From Agrobacterium larrymoorei (GTDB lineage Bacteria > Pseudomonadota > Alphaproteobacteria > Rhizobiales > Rhizobiaceae), in contig NZ_JAAMFB010000011.1 of NCBI RefSeq assembly GCF_013322225.1, forward strand, positions 1-64,000: a DNA stretch of 64,000 nucleotides. Direction: 5' to 3'. Positions 27,018 through 36,973 of the stretch are shown here, piece by piece. The notes under the pieces are model-generated. The model ran no database searches. It had not been told where the DNA came from and saw nothing but the letters and a program-made list of their open reading frames with translations. Every line of letters begins with the position of its first letter. The first letter of the stretch is position 1. The translations under genes and the position numbers were made by a program.

Positions 27018-28088
27018 CTACTTTTTGTAAATCAGCCAGCTCTTGCCGGTGTAGTTCTTGTGCATACTCTCTTCAAAGAAAACGGTACGGTTACGACCGG
27101 TTTCTTTCGCATGGTAAAGCGCAGCATCTGCGTGAGCATAAAGTTCGCCGGGATTTCCTGCCTGAGATGCCATTGCGCAACCGATGGAAATCGTAACCTG
27201 GCCGTAGTCGGTGCCCGATTTAGAATTGCGGAAAGGTGTCTTCTCTAGCGAGAGGCGAATGCGTTCACATATCGCCCTGATCTCTTCCTGATTATTACCT
27301 TCCAGCAAAATAGCGAATTCTTCGCCGCCGCTCCTTGCTACAAAGACATCCTTGCGCACCGCGCTTCGAATGACCGAAGCCACTGAGGCGAGAATCTTGT
27401 CGCCCACAGGATGACCGTAGGTGTCGTTTATACGTTTGAAATTATCGACATCCAGCAAGACCAGCGCAGATAGATGCAGGCCGATACTTGTATCGTAGAC
27501 CGATGCCAATTTGTCATCGAAGGCGCGGCGATTTGAAAGGCGCGTCAGAGAGTCCGTGTGGGCTATTCGCTTGTACTCGTCAAGTTCAAGGCGTACCTGC
27601 TGCATTTCCTCGGCGTGGCGATCGAAGTTTTTCGAAGTATCTTCACCCTCCGAAATCTTGTGGCCTGTCGCATCCGACAAAAGGCTGATCGCTGTCTTCA
27701 GAATGGTCGCGCTACTGATATTCTTGTCGATGATACGCTCACGCGTCTCATCCAGAATACGATTATAATTTTCAAGGCTGGATTGTTCGTGCCGCAACAA
27801 GAGCAGCAACGCTTCAAGTTCGGAATGAAGCTTCTCCTGCACGCTTTCTATCAGCTTGGAGTGATTGTAATCGAAATATCTGGCGCCGATCTCGTCCAGC
27901 TCTTCCTGATTTGCCTTATTACCAAGCGCGGCCAGATCCTTGGTCAGAGCAGGATTTGAACCGATGAAGGCTTCATAGAATAGGTTATAGTTGCGAGGAA
28001 TGGGCGCGACACCCATGTTGCGCATCGCAAACAATATTTGCCCGGAGATGTCAGGTATCGGCGCTCTCGGCGTGGAACCTGTACTCAT
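27018..28088 (-). CDS. GGDEF-domain diguanylate cyclase
   Basis: This 356-residue soluble protein has a helical N-terminal region (about 1-185) and a C-terminal GGDEF domain with the active-site variant SGGEEF near residue 253, a functional form of the motif. It is predicted to make cyclic di-GMP. No transmembrane segment or PAS/GAF motif is evident. The start at 28088 has GGAGG six bases upstream; the frame back to 28151 is unlikely. It stands alone between two minus-strand terminators. The N-terminal helices resemble those of several rhizobial GGDEF proteins without a named sensor domain. Confidence 0.9.
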   Translation of the reverse strand: MSTGSTPRAPIPDISGQILFAMRNMGVAPIPRNYNLFYEAFIGSNPALTKDLAALGNKANQEELDEIGARYFDYNHSKLIESVQEKLHSELEALLLLLRHEQSSLENYNRILDETRERIIDKNISSATILKTAISLLSDATGHKISEGEDTSKNFDRHAEEMQQVRLELDEYKRIAHTDSLTRLSNRRAFDDKLASVYDTSIGLHLSALVLLDVDNFKRINDTYGHPVGDKILASVASVIRSAVRKDVFVARSGGEEFAILLEGNNQEEIRAICERIRLSLEKTPFRNSKSGTDYGQVTISIGCAMASQAGNPGELYAHADAALYHAKETGRNRTVFFEESMHKNYTGKSWLIYKK

Positions 28089-28334
28089 CAAGCGCCTCCA
28101 ATAATATCGGGCTGTACTTCGGAATGATAATCTAACCCGATCGCGTTTCAAAATTTTAGGCGAAAAGCCATAAAACCTAACGCGTTGATCAGGTGCCTAT
28201 CTTCTGCGTTCTTCGTCTGTCCTGCAGCCCCGTTTTCGAAACATATACGAAGAATGAGATAAGCCTATAACATTTTGCGGGTAAGTTTATCTAGTTATAT
28301 TACTGTTTTATAAACAGCTTTTGAGCAGCAGGTG

Positions 28335-28371
28335 CATTCTAAAAAACCGGCGACGCGGGCGTCGCCGGTTT
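28335..28371 (-). terminator. Terminator of fumC
   Basis: A perfect 11-bp stem AAACCGGCGAC/GTCGCCGGTTT (28344-28354 with 28361-28371) is followed on the minus strand by TTTTTT. It lies 25 bases past the fumC stop. Confidence 0.88.
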
Positions 28372-28395
28372 AAAGATAAAAGCGGACGCGCTAGA

Positions 28396-29787
28396 TCACT
28401 TGGGGCCGATCATGTTCTCGGGGCGAACATACTGATCGAACTCTTCATTGGTGAGATAGCCGCCGCCAACGGTTTCTTCGCGAAGGGTGGTGCCGTTCTT
28501 GTGAGCGGTCTTGGCAATCTTCGCGCAGGCGTCATATCCGAGCTTGCTGTTCAGCGCGGTCACCAGCATCAGGGAGTTTTCGACGCCCTTTTTGATGTTG
28601 TCTTCACGTGCTTCGATACCAACGACACAGTTATCGGTGAACGAAACCGCCGCATCGCCCAGAAGTTGGACGGACTGCAGGAAATTGTAAGCCATCATCG
28701 GATTGTAGACGTTCAGTTCGAAGTGACCCTGCGAACCGGCAAAGGTGATCGCGGCCTGATTGCCGAAGATGTGGGCGCAAACCTGCGTCAAGGCTTCGGA
28801 CTGGGTCGGGTTGACCTTGCCCGGCATGATGGAAGAACCGGGTTCGTTTTCCGGCAGTGCCAGTTCGCCGAGACCGGCGCGGGGACCGGAGCCCAGGAAG
28901 CGAATGTCGTTGGCAATCTTGAAGAGCGCGGCAGCAGCAGAATTGATGGCGCCGTGTGCGAAGACCATGGAGTCATGTGCGGCCAATGCTTCGAACTTGT
29001 TCGGTGCTGTGACGAATGGCAACCCGGTAATCTTTGCGATCTCGTCCGCTACCTGCTCGGCAAAGCCGACCGGTGCATTGAGGCCGGTGCCGACGGCGGT
29101 GCCGCCCTGTGCCAGTTCGCAAAGGCCAGGAAGTGTGAGTTCGATGCGCTTGATGGCGGAGGCAACCTGCGCGGCATAGCCGGAGAATTCCTGGCCGAGT
29201 GTCAGCGGCGTTGCGTCCTGCGTGTGCGTGCGACCGATCTTGATAATGTGGGCGAAGCCCGTTGCCTTGGCGTCCAGCGCTGCGTGCAGATGCTTGAGGC
29301 TCGGCAGCAGGTGGTGAACGATCTGCTCCGCACATGCAATATGCATTGCGGTCGGGTAGGTGTCGTTGGACGACTGGCTCATATTAACGTGGTCGTTCGG
29401 GTGAACGGGCTTCTTCGAGCCCATAACGCCGCCCAACATCTCGATGGCGCGGTTTGAAATCACCTCGTTCGCATTCATGTTTGACTGGGTGCCGGAACCG
29501 GTCTGCCAGACGACCAGCGGGAAGTGGTCATCCAGCTTGCCATCGATGACTTCTTGCGCGGCCTTTATAATTGTTTCGCCGATCTGCGCATCCAGACCGC
29601 TGAGCGCCATGTTGGTGCGAGCGGCAGCCTGTTTGACGATGCCGAGCGAGCGCACGACGGAAGCGGGCTGCTTTTCCCAACCGATTTTGAAGTTTCCGAG
29701 CGAACGCTGTGCTTGCGCGCCCCAATAGCGGTCGCTAGCGACTTCGATCGGGCCAAAAGTATCGGTTTCCGTGCGTGTGGCTGTCAT
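28396..29787 (-). CDS. fumC: Class II fumarate hydratase
   Basis: This 463-residue enzyme carries the fumarase/aspartase signature [13 protein letters not shown] near 314-326 and the substrate-site residues in [10 protein letters not shown] and [14 protein letters not shown]. It interconverts fumarate and malate in the citric acid cycle. The length is exactly that of the iron-free FumC family. The ATG at 29787 gives this length and has an AGGCAGGA region upstream; the longer frame to 29865 is not needed. It is monocistronic. Confidence 0.97.
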   Translation of the reverse strand: MTATRTETDTFGPIEVASDRYWGAQAQRSLGNFKIGWEKQPASVVRSLGIVKQAAARTNMALSGLDAQIGETIIKAAQEVIDGKLDDHFPLVVWQTGSGTQSNMNANEVISNRAIEMLGGVMGSKKPVHPNDHVNMSQSSNDTYPTAMHIACAEQIVHHLLPSLKHLHAALDAKATGFAHIIKIGRTHTQDATPLTLGQEFSGYAAQVASAIKRIELTLPGLCELAQGGTAVGTGLNAPVGFAEQVADEIAKITGLPFVTAPNKFEALAAHDSMVFAHGAINSAAAALFKIANDIRFLGSGPRAGLGELALPENEPGSSIMPGKVNPTQSEALTQVCAHIFGNQAAITFAGSQGHFELNVYNPMMAYNFLQSVQLLGDAAVSFTDNCVVGIEAREDNIKKGVENSLMLVTALNSKLGYDACAKIAKTAHKNGTTLREETVGGGYLTNEEFDQYVRPENMIGPK

Positions 29788-30192
29788 CAGTCCTGCCTCT
29801 TGTGTGTGGTCCTCCGGCAAGACGGCCTCTCCGCACGTCCTGCGCGCGCAGACATATAGAGCCATAGGCGTTTCATGGAAAGCCTGTCATGAATGCACTC
29901 GTCATATTTTGGGGTAGATTCGAAAGTCCAGCGGCGTGACTTTTCGGTAACTGGTGCATCGATGTTGTTGAAGCCCTGTGCACTAAGAAAACTTGTTAGG
30001 GCAATCCTAGGAAATTAAAGAGAAATTTAACTATTCCTACCGGACTCTGTGGCCACGAATGCGTTTTTTAACGTGTTGGCATACGTGCGTTGGCACGAGA
30101 CTGCGCTTCGTGCGTTTTCTTCCAAACGTCGGGCCAATCAGGTAGACAAGCTTGTACTTTCACGCGCCACGATGAAGATGGCGCAGGACGCG
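29788..30192. promoter_or_regulatory. Divergent intergenic region fumC / L,D-transpeptidase
   Basis: This gap of about 400 bp lies between two divergent genes and must hold both promoters. An AT-rich stretch (about 30012-30035) contains two TTAA boxes separated by eight bases, one more than the canonical TTAA-N7-TTAA CtrA box, so I do not call a CtrA site. A frame open from a GTG at 30049 could extend the transpeptidase N-terminus. Otherwise I see nothing specific. Confidence 0.4.
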
Positions 30193-32079
30193 ATGAGGAC
30201 TAAATTGCAAATCACTTCTGGAAAAATATCGGCGGCATTCATGGTGGCTCTCGGTCTTTCCGTCTCGGTAAGCGCTCCAACCACCGCCAATGCCATTACG
30301 CTGATGGACCTGCTGCGTGGCGGACCCGGCAAGGTGGAACGTGAGCGTCAGGACCGTGGTTTGCCAGGCGTTTCTACCCAGAAGGAACTAAAGGCTGCGG
30401 GCGATGCCGATCCTGAGCCGCTGCCGAAGGTGTCCGGTCCTCGCTACTATACTTACAAGGCGGATGCTGCGCGTGCCGTCGATACGTCGAAATTCGGTTC
30501 TGCTTTTGCCTCCGCAAAGCTCTCAGCCACGCCGGACGTCGCTAAGGCTCTTGAGGCTTATTATGGAGCCGGTGGGAAGGCAATCTGGGTCGATAACGGC
30601 GATATCAGCGCACGTGCCAGCGCTGTGCTCGCATTCTTCGAAACGGTTGGCGACAGCGGCTTGAACCCTGCCGATTACAGTATCTCTGCGCCATCGCAGG
30701 ACGTTACAGCAAGCATTACGGAGCAATCGCAGGCGCAGGTGCAGACTGTTGCGGTGACGCAGGAAACTGTGACTGGCTCGCCAGCCATGATGCAGTTCGA
30801 ACTAGCGCTTTCTGCCAAGGTTCTGGCCTATGTTCAGGACACGCTTCGCGGTCGCGTCGATCCCAACAAGCTGTCCGGCTACCATGATTTCAAGCGCAAG
30901 ACGGTCAATCTGGCTCCAGTCTTGAAGCTTGCCTCCATGAGCCCGGACGTTACCGCCTATCTTCGTTCGCGTGAGCCTTCCAATGAAGAGTACCAGGCTC
31001 TTAAGGCGGAGCTTTCCACGCTTCGCAACGAGGACAAGGATCTACAGAACCACATCGCCGTTTCCGCCGATCTGATTTTAAAGCCAGGCGAAAATAACGC
31101 CGAGATGGCAAGAGTGGTAAAGGCTATCGAGCACCGCGCTTCGCCAGCCTTCAAGACTAGCCATGCGGCGACGCTGTCCGGCTACCAGGAAACATCTGAC
31201 TACTCGCCAGAACTGGTGGACCTCGTAAAGGCGTTCCAGAGCGAAAACGGCTTGAAGCCGGATGGCGTGATTGGTCGCGCTACCGTGCGTGCCATGACCG
31301 GTGACAGCAACGAAGCCAAGATTGCCAAGCTGGAAGTGGCCATGGAGCAGGTTCGCTGGCTTCCAGCCGATCTTGGTCAACGTTTCGTCTTCATAAACCA
31401 GCCCGCGTTCATGGCTTACTATCATGAGCAGGGTATCGAGCAATTTGGCATGAAGGTCGTTATCGGCTCCAAGGCGAACCAGACATACTTCTTCCAGGAT
31501 GAAATCCAGACGGTAGAGTTCAACCCGTATTGGGGCGTTCCGCAGTCCATTATCGTCAACGAAATGCTGCCGAAGCTGCGCAACGATCCACATTATCTGG
31601 ATCGCCTCGGCTATGAAGTATCGGTCAATGGCCGCCCGGTTTCGTCATCCAACGTCAACTGGTACGGCTCGACCAATGCCATTTCCGTGCGCCAGCCACC
31701 GAGCAGTGACAATGCGCTGGGAGATTTGAAAATTCTCTTCCCGAATGCGCATGCCATCTACATGCACGACACGCCTGCGAAGAGCTTCTTCAATAAGGAT
31801 ATGCGTGCGCTCAGCCATGGCTGTATCCGTCTGGTAGATCCACGCCGGATGGCCGCCGCTGTTCTCGGCACGAGCGAGGATAGCGTGAACAAGCAGATTG
31901 CGTCCGGCCAGAACCGCGCCGTGCAGGTGCCGGTCAAGATTCCCGTCTACGTGTCGTATTTCACGGCGTGGCCGGACAAGGATGGCAAGGTCCAGTATTT
32001 TGACGACGTTTACGATCGCGACAGCTACGTGATGAAGGCCTTCGATGTGACGACGAAGGCACGCTCGTCGTCTATTTGA
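30193..32079 (+). CDS. L,D-transpeptidase of the YcbB/LdtD type
   Basis: This protein of about 628 residues has a signal peptide ending TTANA and a peptidoglycan-binding repeat (LVDLVKAFQSENGLKPDGVIG). The YkuD L,D-transpeptidase domain has the catalytic SHGCIR at about 541-546. It would form 3-3 cross-links between stem peptides in the periplasm, a major linkage in rhizobial cell walls, and resembles YcbB more than the short ErfK group. The ATG at 30193 fits the signal peptide and has GCAGGA upstream. Earlier in-frame ATGs at 30172 and 30178 and a GTG at 30049 are possible. Confidence 0.9.
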   Translation: MRTKLQITSGKISAAFMVALGLSVSVSAPTTANAITLMDLLRGGPGKVERERQDRGLPGVSTQKELKAAGDADPEPLPKVSGPRYYTYKADAARAVDTSKFGSAFASAKLSATPDVAKALEAYYGAGGKAIWVDNGDISARASAVLAFFETVGDSGLNPADYSISAPSQDVTASITEQSQAQVQTVAVTQETVTGSPAMMQFELALSAKVLAYVQDTLRGRVDPNKLSGYHDFKRKTVNLAPVLKLASMSPDVTAYLRSREPSNEEYQALKAELSTLRNEDKDLQNHIAVSADLILKPGENNAEMARVVKAIEHRASPAFKTSHAATLSGYQETSDYSPELVDLVKAFQSENGLKPDGVIGRATVRAMTGDSNEAKIAKLEVAMEQVRWLPADLGQRFVFINQPAFMAYYHEQGIEQFGMKVVIGSKANQTYFFQDEIQTVEFNPYWGVPQSIIVNEMLPKLRNDPHYLDRLGYEVSVNGRPVSSSNVNWYGSTNAISVRQPPSSDNALGDLKILFPNAHAIYMHDTPAKSFFNKDMRALSHGCIRLVDPRRMAAAVLGTSEDSVNKQIASGQNRAVQVPVKIPVYVSYFTAWPDKDGKVQYFDDVYDRDSYVMKAFDVTTKARSSSI

Positions 32080-32117
32080 TACGTGCTTGATTTGAGTGGG
32101 CTTGAAGGCCTCTGCTT

Positions 32118-32199
32118 GTCATCCTCGGGCTTGACCCGAGGATCTAACTAATCACAACATAAACCGTGGTCAGATCCTCGGGTCAAGCCCGAGGATGAC
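32118..32199. repeat. Rhizobial palindromic intergenic repeat, perfect copy
   Basis: Two 28-bp arms (32118-32145 and 32172-32199) are exact inverted repeats of each other, beginning GTCATCCTCGGGCTTGA. This is the best-preserved copy in the window and lies between the transpeptidase stop and the glutaminase start. As RNA it would fold into a very stable long hairpin that could act as a terminator or an mRNA stabiliser. Confidence 0.9.
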
Positions 32200-32275
32200 G
32201 TCGAGTTTGAGGCAAACTTCTTCGCCTCTAGCTTACGGTCTTCGTCATATCACTTCTTCATCGTCGGGCAGGGGC

Positions 32276-33205
32276 ATGAAAGACATTCAGGCAGTCTTGA
32301 ATTCCATCCATGAACGCATGCAGATGCGTCTCGGTGAAGGAAAAGTCGCAGACTATATTCCCGAACTTGCCAAGATAGACCCCCGCCACTTCGGCATTGC
32401 CGTCACGACCGTCGATGGTGAAACCTTCGTTGCTGGCGATGCTGCCGTACCCTTTTCAATCCAGAGCATTTCCAAAGTCTTCATGTTGACCCTTGCGCTT
32501 GGCAAGGCGGGCGAATCGGTGTGGAAGCGGGTAGGGCGCGAGCCATCGGGGTCCGCTTTCAACTCCATCGTCCAGCTGGAGCATGAGCACGGTATTCCGC
32601 GAAATCCATTCGTCAACGCAGGCGCCATCGTTGTGACCGACATGGTACTGGCGGGCCACCAGCCGCGTGAGGCTATCGGTGAGCTTCTGCGTTTCGTTCG
32701 TTACCTTGCAGATGATGAAACGATTTCCATCGACAACACTGTGGCCAAATCCGAACACGCAACCGGTTTCCGTAACTTTGCGCTGGCCAATTTCATGCGC
32801 AGCTTCGGCAATCTCCATCATCCTGTCGAATACACGCTCGGCGTCTACTTTCACCAATGCGCATTATCGATGAGCTGCGTACAGCTTGCCCGCGCGGGTT
32901 TGTTTCTGGCCAATCGGGGGCGCAATCCTCTAACGGGTCACAATGTCGTTTCGGACAAACGTGCCAAACGTATCAATGCGCTTATGCTCACCTGTGGCCA
33001 TTATGACGGGTCGGGCGATTTCGCCTACCATGTCGGCCTGCCGGGGAAGAGCGGCGTGGGTGGCGGCATTATGGCGGTTGCCCCAGGCAAGGCTTCCATC
33101 GCCGTCTGGTCACCCGGTTTGAACAAGGTTGGCAATTCCGCACTGGGGTCGGATGCATTGGAAATGCTGGCGAACGAGATGGGCTGGTCTGTATTCGGGG
33201 CTTGA
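32276..33205 (+). CDS. glsA: Glutaminase
   Basis: This 309-residue member of the serine-dependent beta-lactamase-like glutaminase family has the catalytic SxxK at Ser64-Lys67 (SIQSISKVF) and the KSGVGGG motif near the C-terminus. It hydrolyses glutamine to glutamate and ammonia. The ATG at 32276 gives the standard family length; the frame open to 32195 would begin inside the palindromic repeat. The upstream repeat abuts its promoter region. Confidence 0.95.
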   Translation: MKDIQAVLNSIHERMQMRLGEGKVADYIPELAKIDPRHFGIAVTTVDGETFVAGDAAVPFSIQSISKVFMLTLALGKAGESVWKRVGREPSGSAFNSIVQLEHEHGIPRNPFVNAGAIVVTDMVLAGHQPREAIGELLRFVRYLADDETISIDNTVAKSEHATGFRNFALANFMRSFGNLHHPVEYTLGVYFHQCALSMSCVQLARAGLFLANRGRNPLTGHNVVSDKRAKRINALMLTCGHYDGSGDFAYHVGLPGKSGVGGGIMAVAPGKASIAVWSPGLNKVGNSALGSDALEMLANEMGWSVFGA

Positions 33206-33274
33206 TCTTGGCGGCATATGCGGGCATTCCCTTTGCCGGAACGCTCTCGCCGTTGGAGAGCAAGCGAGATTACC

Positions 33275-34153
33275 ATGAACATGTCCGCTAATATCGATGA
33301 CTTGCAGGAAACAGTTGAGGTCGAAGAGGCTGGTGGCTCGCATCCGCTTTTTGCCGATGCGCCACGCTCGGTTTCCTTCAACAAGCTGCGCAAGCGCCTG
33401 TTGAGAAATGTGCGGCAGGCCTTCGATGATTTCGACATGCTGAAAGGCCAGAAACGCTGGCTTGTTGGGCTTTCAGGCGGCAAGGATAGCTACGGGCTAC
33501 TGGCGCTTTTGCTCGATCTCAAATGGCGCGGCCTGCTTCCGGTGGAAATCGTCGCCTGTAATCTGGATCAGGGACAGCCCAATTTCCCCAAGCATATCTT
33601 ACCGGAATATCTGACGAAGATCGGCATCGAGCACCGCATCGAATATCGCGATACCTATTCCATCGTGAAGGAAAAGGTGCCTGCGGGCGGTACATACTGT
33701 TCGCTCTGTTCGCGCCTGCGACGCGGCAATCTCTACCGCATTGCCCGCGAGGAAGGCTGCGATGCGCTGCTCTTGGGACATCATCGCGAAGATATTCTCG
33801 AAACATTCTTCATGAATTTCTTCCATGGCGGGCGTCTCGCAGGCATGCCTGCAAAGCTGCTGAACGACGAGGGGAATTTGATGGTACTACGCCCGCTCGC
33901 CTACTGCGCGGAAGAGGACATGGCGAAATTTGCGACAGCGATGCAGTTTCCGATCATTCCTTGCGATCTGTGCGGTTCTCAGGATGGTTTGCAGCGCAAC
34001 GCGATGAAGGACATGCTCGCAGATATCGAACGACGCATGCCTGGCCGTAAGGATGTGATGCTGCGAGCACTTTCACATGTAAACCCTTCGCATCTTCTCG
34101 ACACGAAGCTGTTCGACTTTTCGGGGCTCGGTGTCACCGATCCGTCATCCTGA
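33275..34153 (+). CDS. ttcA: tRNA 2-thiocytidine(32) synthetase TtcA
   Basis: This 292-residue PP-loop protein has SGGKDS at 67-72, the central CxxC at Cys142/Cys145 (CSLC), and the later CDLC that completes the Fe-S site of TtcA. It thiolates cytidine 32 of certain tRNAs. The ATG at 33275 is chosen over the longer frame from 33218 because a GAG ribosome site sits at the right distance. It lies downstream of glsA in the same direction, with the monophosphatase gene 60 bp after it. Confidence 0.93.
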   Translation: MNMSANIDDLQETVEVEEAGGSHPLFADAPRSVSFNKLRKRLLRNVRQAFDDFDMLKGQKRWLVGLSGGKDSYGLLALLLDLKWRGLLPVEIVACNLDQGQPNFPKHILPEYLTKIGIEHRIEYRDTYSIVKEKVPAGGTYCSLCSRLRRGNLYRIAREEGCDALLLGHHREDILETFFMNFFHGGRLAGMPAKLLNDEGNLMVLRPLAYCAEEDMAKFATAMQFPIIPCDLCGSQDGLQRNAMKDMLADIERRMPGRKDVMLRALSHVNPSHLLDTKLFDFSGLGVTDPSS

Positions 34154-34213
34154 CGGCGCCGACAGGCGGGCAACCCTGCCTGTCATGCTTTGAACGTAAA
34201 ACAAGGAAAAGCC

Positions 34214-35038
34214 ATGTCCGTTGAACTCGATATCGCTTCATTGGCCAATGCTTTGCAAGAAGCTGCGGCAGTAGAAATTCTCCCTCGATTTCGCAATCTC
34301 GGAGACGGTGATATCCGGGTGAAGACCGAGGCAATCGACCTTGTGACTGAAGCTGACGAGGCGGCGGAACGTCTGATCCGCGCGCGCGTGGCGGAATTCA
34401 TGCCTGACGCCCTGTTCATTGGCGAGGAAGCGGTAGCTGCAGACCCCGCTCTTCTGGATAAGCTCGGTGGTGCGGAGCTTGCCGTTGTGGTCGATCCTAT
34501 CGACGGCACTTTTAACTTTGCGTCGGGTCTTCCCTTGTTCGGTGTGATGCTGAGTGTCGTCTCAAAGGGTGAGACGGTTGCAGGCCTCATCTTCGATCCG
34601 ATGGGTAATGACTGGGTGATCGCAGAAAAAGGGTCCGGTACATGGATGTGCAGCGCCGATGGCTCGCAGACGCAGATGCATGTTACGCCAGCGCCTGAAC
34701 TTTCGCAGATGATCGGTATTGCCAACACAGGCTATTTCGAGGGGGACGCCCGTAGGCGCCTGCTGAATAATCTGGCCGACGTTCGCCTGTTTACGAGTTA
34801 TCGCTGCGCGGCGCATGAATACCGTATCTTCTGCGGCGGGCATATGCACTTCCTGATGTATAACAAGCTGATGCCTTGGGATCACCTCGCAGGCACGCTT
34901 ATTTCACAGGAGGCCGGTGCCTATGCGGCGCGTTTCGACGGTTCGCATTACTTGCCGCATCACGTTAGCGGTGGTCTGCTGCTTGCGCCGGACAAGGAGA
35001 CATGGACGCTGCTCCGTGAACAGATTTTTACTGTCTGA
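34214..35038 (+). CDS. Inositol-monophosphatase-family phosphatase
   Basis: This 274-residue IMPase-fold protein has GEEAVAAD near 72, VDPIDGTFNF near 98 and WDHLAG near 222, the metal and substrate motifs of the family. Substrates in this superfamily include inositol, histidinol and 3'-phosphoadenosine phosphates; the exact one is not decided by sequence. AAGGAAA precedes the ATG at 34214. A strong terminator follows. Confidence 0.88.
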   Translation: MSVELDIASLANALQEAAAVEILPRFRNLGDGDIRVKTEAIDLVTEADEAAERLIRARVAEFMPDALFIGEEAVAADPALLDKLGGAELAVVVDPIDGTFNFASGLPLFGVMLSVVSKGETVAGLIFDPMGNDWVIAEKGSGTWMCSADGSQTQMHVTPAPELSQMIGIANTGYFEGDARRRLLNNLADVRLFTSYRCAAHEYRIFCGGHMHFLMYNKLMPWDHLAGTLISQEAGAYAARFDGSHYLPHHVSGGLLLAPDKETWTLLREQIFTV

Positions 35039-35056
35039 AAACACACCATGAGATAA

Positions 35057-35090
35057 GCAAAAAGGCGCGGATGGGCATCCGCGCCTTTTT
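35057..35090. terminator. Bidirectional terminator after the monophosphatase gene
   Basis: An 11-bp stem AAGGCGCGGAT/ATCCGCGCCTT (35060-35070 with 35075-35085, 4-base loop) is followed by TTTT on plus and TTTTTGC on minus. It serves both the monophosphatase gene and the convergent MFS gene. Confidence 0.88.
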
Positions 35091-35107
35091 TATTAAGTTG
35101 GTTTCGA

Positions 35108-36355
35108 TCAGTGAGTTGGTTTGTTGTGGGCTTGGAAAAGCTGACCTTTTTCACCGATCAAAACGAACACGAGCCCGAATACGGATACGATAAAGAAACC
35201 AGCGACCATGGGCAGGGCGGTTCCATCGAATGCCTGTCCGATTGCGGCACCGATCAGCGATCCGCCAACCGTTCCTAAAAACCCAATCACTGACGAAGCC
35301 GTGCCTGCGACGTGGCCGAGTGGCTCCATGGCTAATGAATTGAAATTCGAGCCGATGAGACCGAACTGGAACATGGACAGCGCAAAAAGCACGAGGAACA
35401 GCGCGAATGGCATGGGCTGTGGTCCAAAGATCTGAATCAGTAGCCAGACGAATGTGATGGCTATGAAGCCAAGCAGTGAGCCATGCGACAGCTTTCGCAT
35501 GCCGAAACGGCCAACGAGCTTCGAATTCAGGAAAGAGGACAAGGCCATGAAAAGCGCCACTGCCGCAAAAGCTGCAGCAAACCACGCACCGAGACCATAG
35601 ATACCCTTGTAGACTTGCTCGGCGGAGTTGATGAAGCCGAACAGCGCGCCGAAAATGATGGTGCTGGCGATGGTGTAGCACAGCGCAACACGGTTCGTCA
35701 GAACGATCTTGAAGCCGCCGATCACCGATGAAACGGTGAGTGGGCGAATGTCTTCTGCATGCAACGTTTCGGGCATTCGGATATACATCCAGACGGAAAC
35801 GATGGCCGCGATCGCCGCCATGAAGCCGAAGATCAGGTGCCAGTCACCGAAGAAAAGGACGATCTGACCAGTCCCCGGCGCGATCACTGGAACGACCATG
35901 AAGACCATCATGATCAGTGACATGACTTCCGCCATCTGACGGCCGCCATAGATATCGCGAACGATGGAGATGGTAATGACACGCGTTGCAGCAGAGCCGA
36001 TGCCCTGAATAAATCGCAGAACCAGAAGTCCGGCGAAAGACGGTATGAACACCACGGCGATGGAAGAGATGATGTAGATCGCAAGGCCAAACAGCATAGG
36101 CTTGCGACGGCCAAAGCGGTCCGCGATGGGTCCGTAAAAAAGCTGCGCTACGCCGAAGCCGAGAAGATAAGCCGAGATGACATACTGACGATGATTTTCA
36201 TTATCGACACCGAGCGAAGCCCCGATCTCCTGTAGGCCAGGCAGCATGATGTCGATGGCGAGCGCATTGAGCGCCATCAGCGCTGCGGCCAGACATATGA
36301 ATTCCGTGCGCCCCATGGTGATGGAGCGGGAAGTGGATTGTGAGGGATTTTTCAA
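35108..36355 (-). CDS. MFS transporter, Bcr/CflA drug-resistance family
   Basis: This 415-residue protein has twelve membrane segments, MFS motif A GPIADRFGRRKP near 75-86 and a Bcr-like APGTGQI in segment 5. It probably exports drugs or metabolites by proton antiport. The only start giving full length is a TTG at 36355 with a weak upstream site; an ATG at 36316 would remove 13 residues before the first membrane segment and is possible. It lies 96 bp after grxD on the same strand with hairpins between, so it may be separately transcribed. Confidence 0.86.
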   Translation of the reverse strand: MKNPSQSTSRSITMGRTEFICLAAALMALNALAIDIMLPGLQEIGASLGVDNENHRQYVISAYLLGFGVAQLFYGPIADRFGRRKPMLFGLAIYIISSIAVVFIPSFAGLLVLRFIQGIGSAATRVITISIVRDIYGGRQMAEVMSLIMMVFMVVPVIAPGTGQIVLFFGDWHLIFGFMAAIAAIVSVWMYIRMPETLHAEDIRPLTVSSVIGGFKIVLTNRVALCYTIASTIIFGALFGFINSAEQVYKGIYGLGAWFAAAFAAVALFMALSSFLNSKLVGRFGMRKLSHGSLLGFIAITFVWLLIQIFGPQPMPFALFLVLFALSMFQFGLIGSNFNSLAMEPLGHVAGTASSVIGFLGTVGGSLIGAAIGQAFDGTALPMVAGFFIVSVFGLVFVLIGEKGQLFQAHNKPTH

Positions 36356-36380
36356 AGATGTTGTCCCGAAAGAACGGCAA

Positions 36381-36403
36381 AGGCGTTGCTTGGGGCAACG
36401 CCT
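36381..36403 (-). terminator. Hairpin between grxD and the MFS gene
   Basis: A perfect 9-bp stem AGGCGTTGC/GCAACGCCT with a 5-base loop lies past grxD. On the minus strand a modest T-rich tract follows (TTTGCCGTTCTTT). A second palindrome GGCCGGTTCGAACCGGCC lies at about 36429-36446. Terminator function is likely but the U-tract is weak. Confidence 0.5.
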
Positions 36404-36451
36404 GGCAGAGATTTTTGACGTTCAGGATGGGCCGGTTCGAACCGGCCGAAA

Positions 36452-36787
36452 TCAGGCCGCGCCGCGGACGCTGATACCCTGTTCTTGGAAGTGGCTTTGC
36501 AGTTCGCCGGACTGGAACATCTCTCGCACGATGTCACAGCCACCAACGAATTCGCCCTTGATGTAGAGCTGTGGAATGGTGGGCCAGTTGGAGTAATCCT
36601 TGATGCCCTGACGAATATCGGCATCCGAAAGCACGTTCACACCCTTGTACTCAACGCCAAGGTAATCGAGAATCTGAACGACCTGACCGGAAAATCCGCA
36701 CTGCGGAAACTGCGGGGTGCCCTTCAGGAAAAGAACGATGTCGTTGTTCTTCACTTCGTTGTCGATCATTTCGTGGATGCCGCTCAT
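36452..36787 (-). CDS. grxD: Monothiol glutaredoxin, Grx4/GrxD family
   Basis: This 111-residue glutaredoxin has the monothiol active site CGFS at 30-33 and the glutathione-binding residues in WPTIPQLYI and GGCDI. Monothiol glutaredoxins carry [2Fe-2S] clusters and work with BolA proteins. A bolA gene lies about 2.6 kb away on the same strand, separated by three genes. GGAATTCGGCC precedes the ATG. Confidence 0.95.
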   Translation of the reverse strand: MSGIHEMIDNEVKNNDIVLFLKGTPQFPQCGFSGQVVQILDYLGVEYKGVNVLSDADIRQGIKDYSNWPTIPQLYIKGEFVGGCDIVREMFQSGELQSHFQEQGISVRGAA

Positions 36788-36973
36788 GGCCGAATTCCTT
36801 TCACATGCGGTTCAAGGCCGCTGCTTCGTTCGCTCTTAAATAACACGGAATGCCATTATTTCCAGTCGTAAAGCCGAAAAAAGGCAGAGTGTTTGAAATG
36901 AAAACCGCTGCCATTCTTTCGCTTGGAAGCTGTATTTCGTTGATCGCCTACTTAATCGATTCCGAGGCAGGCT

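Noticed and set aside
30016..30036. CtrA-like TTAA-N-TTAA box before the L,D-transpeptidase
   Set aside because: The spacing between the two TTAA elements is eight, not seven bases, so it does not fit the consensus.
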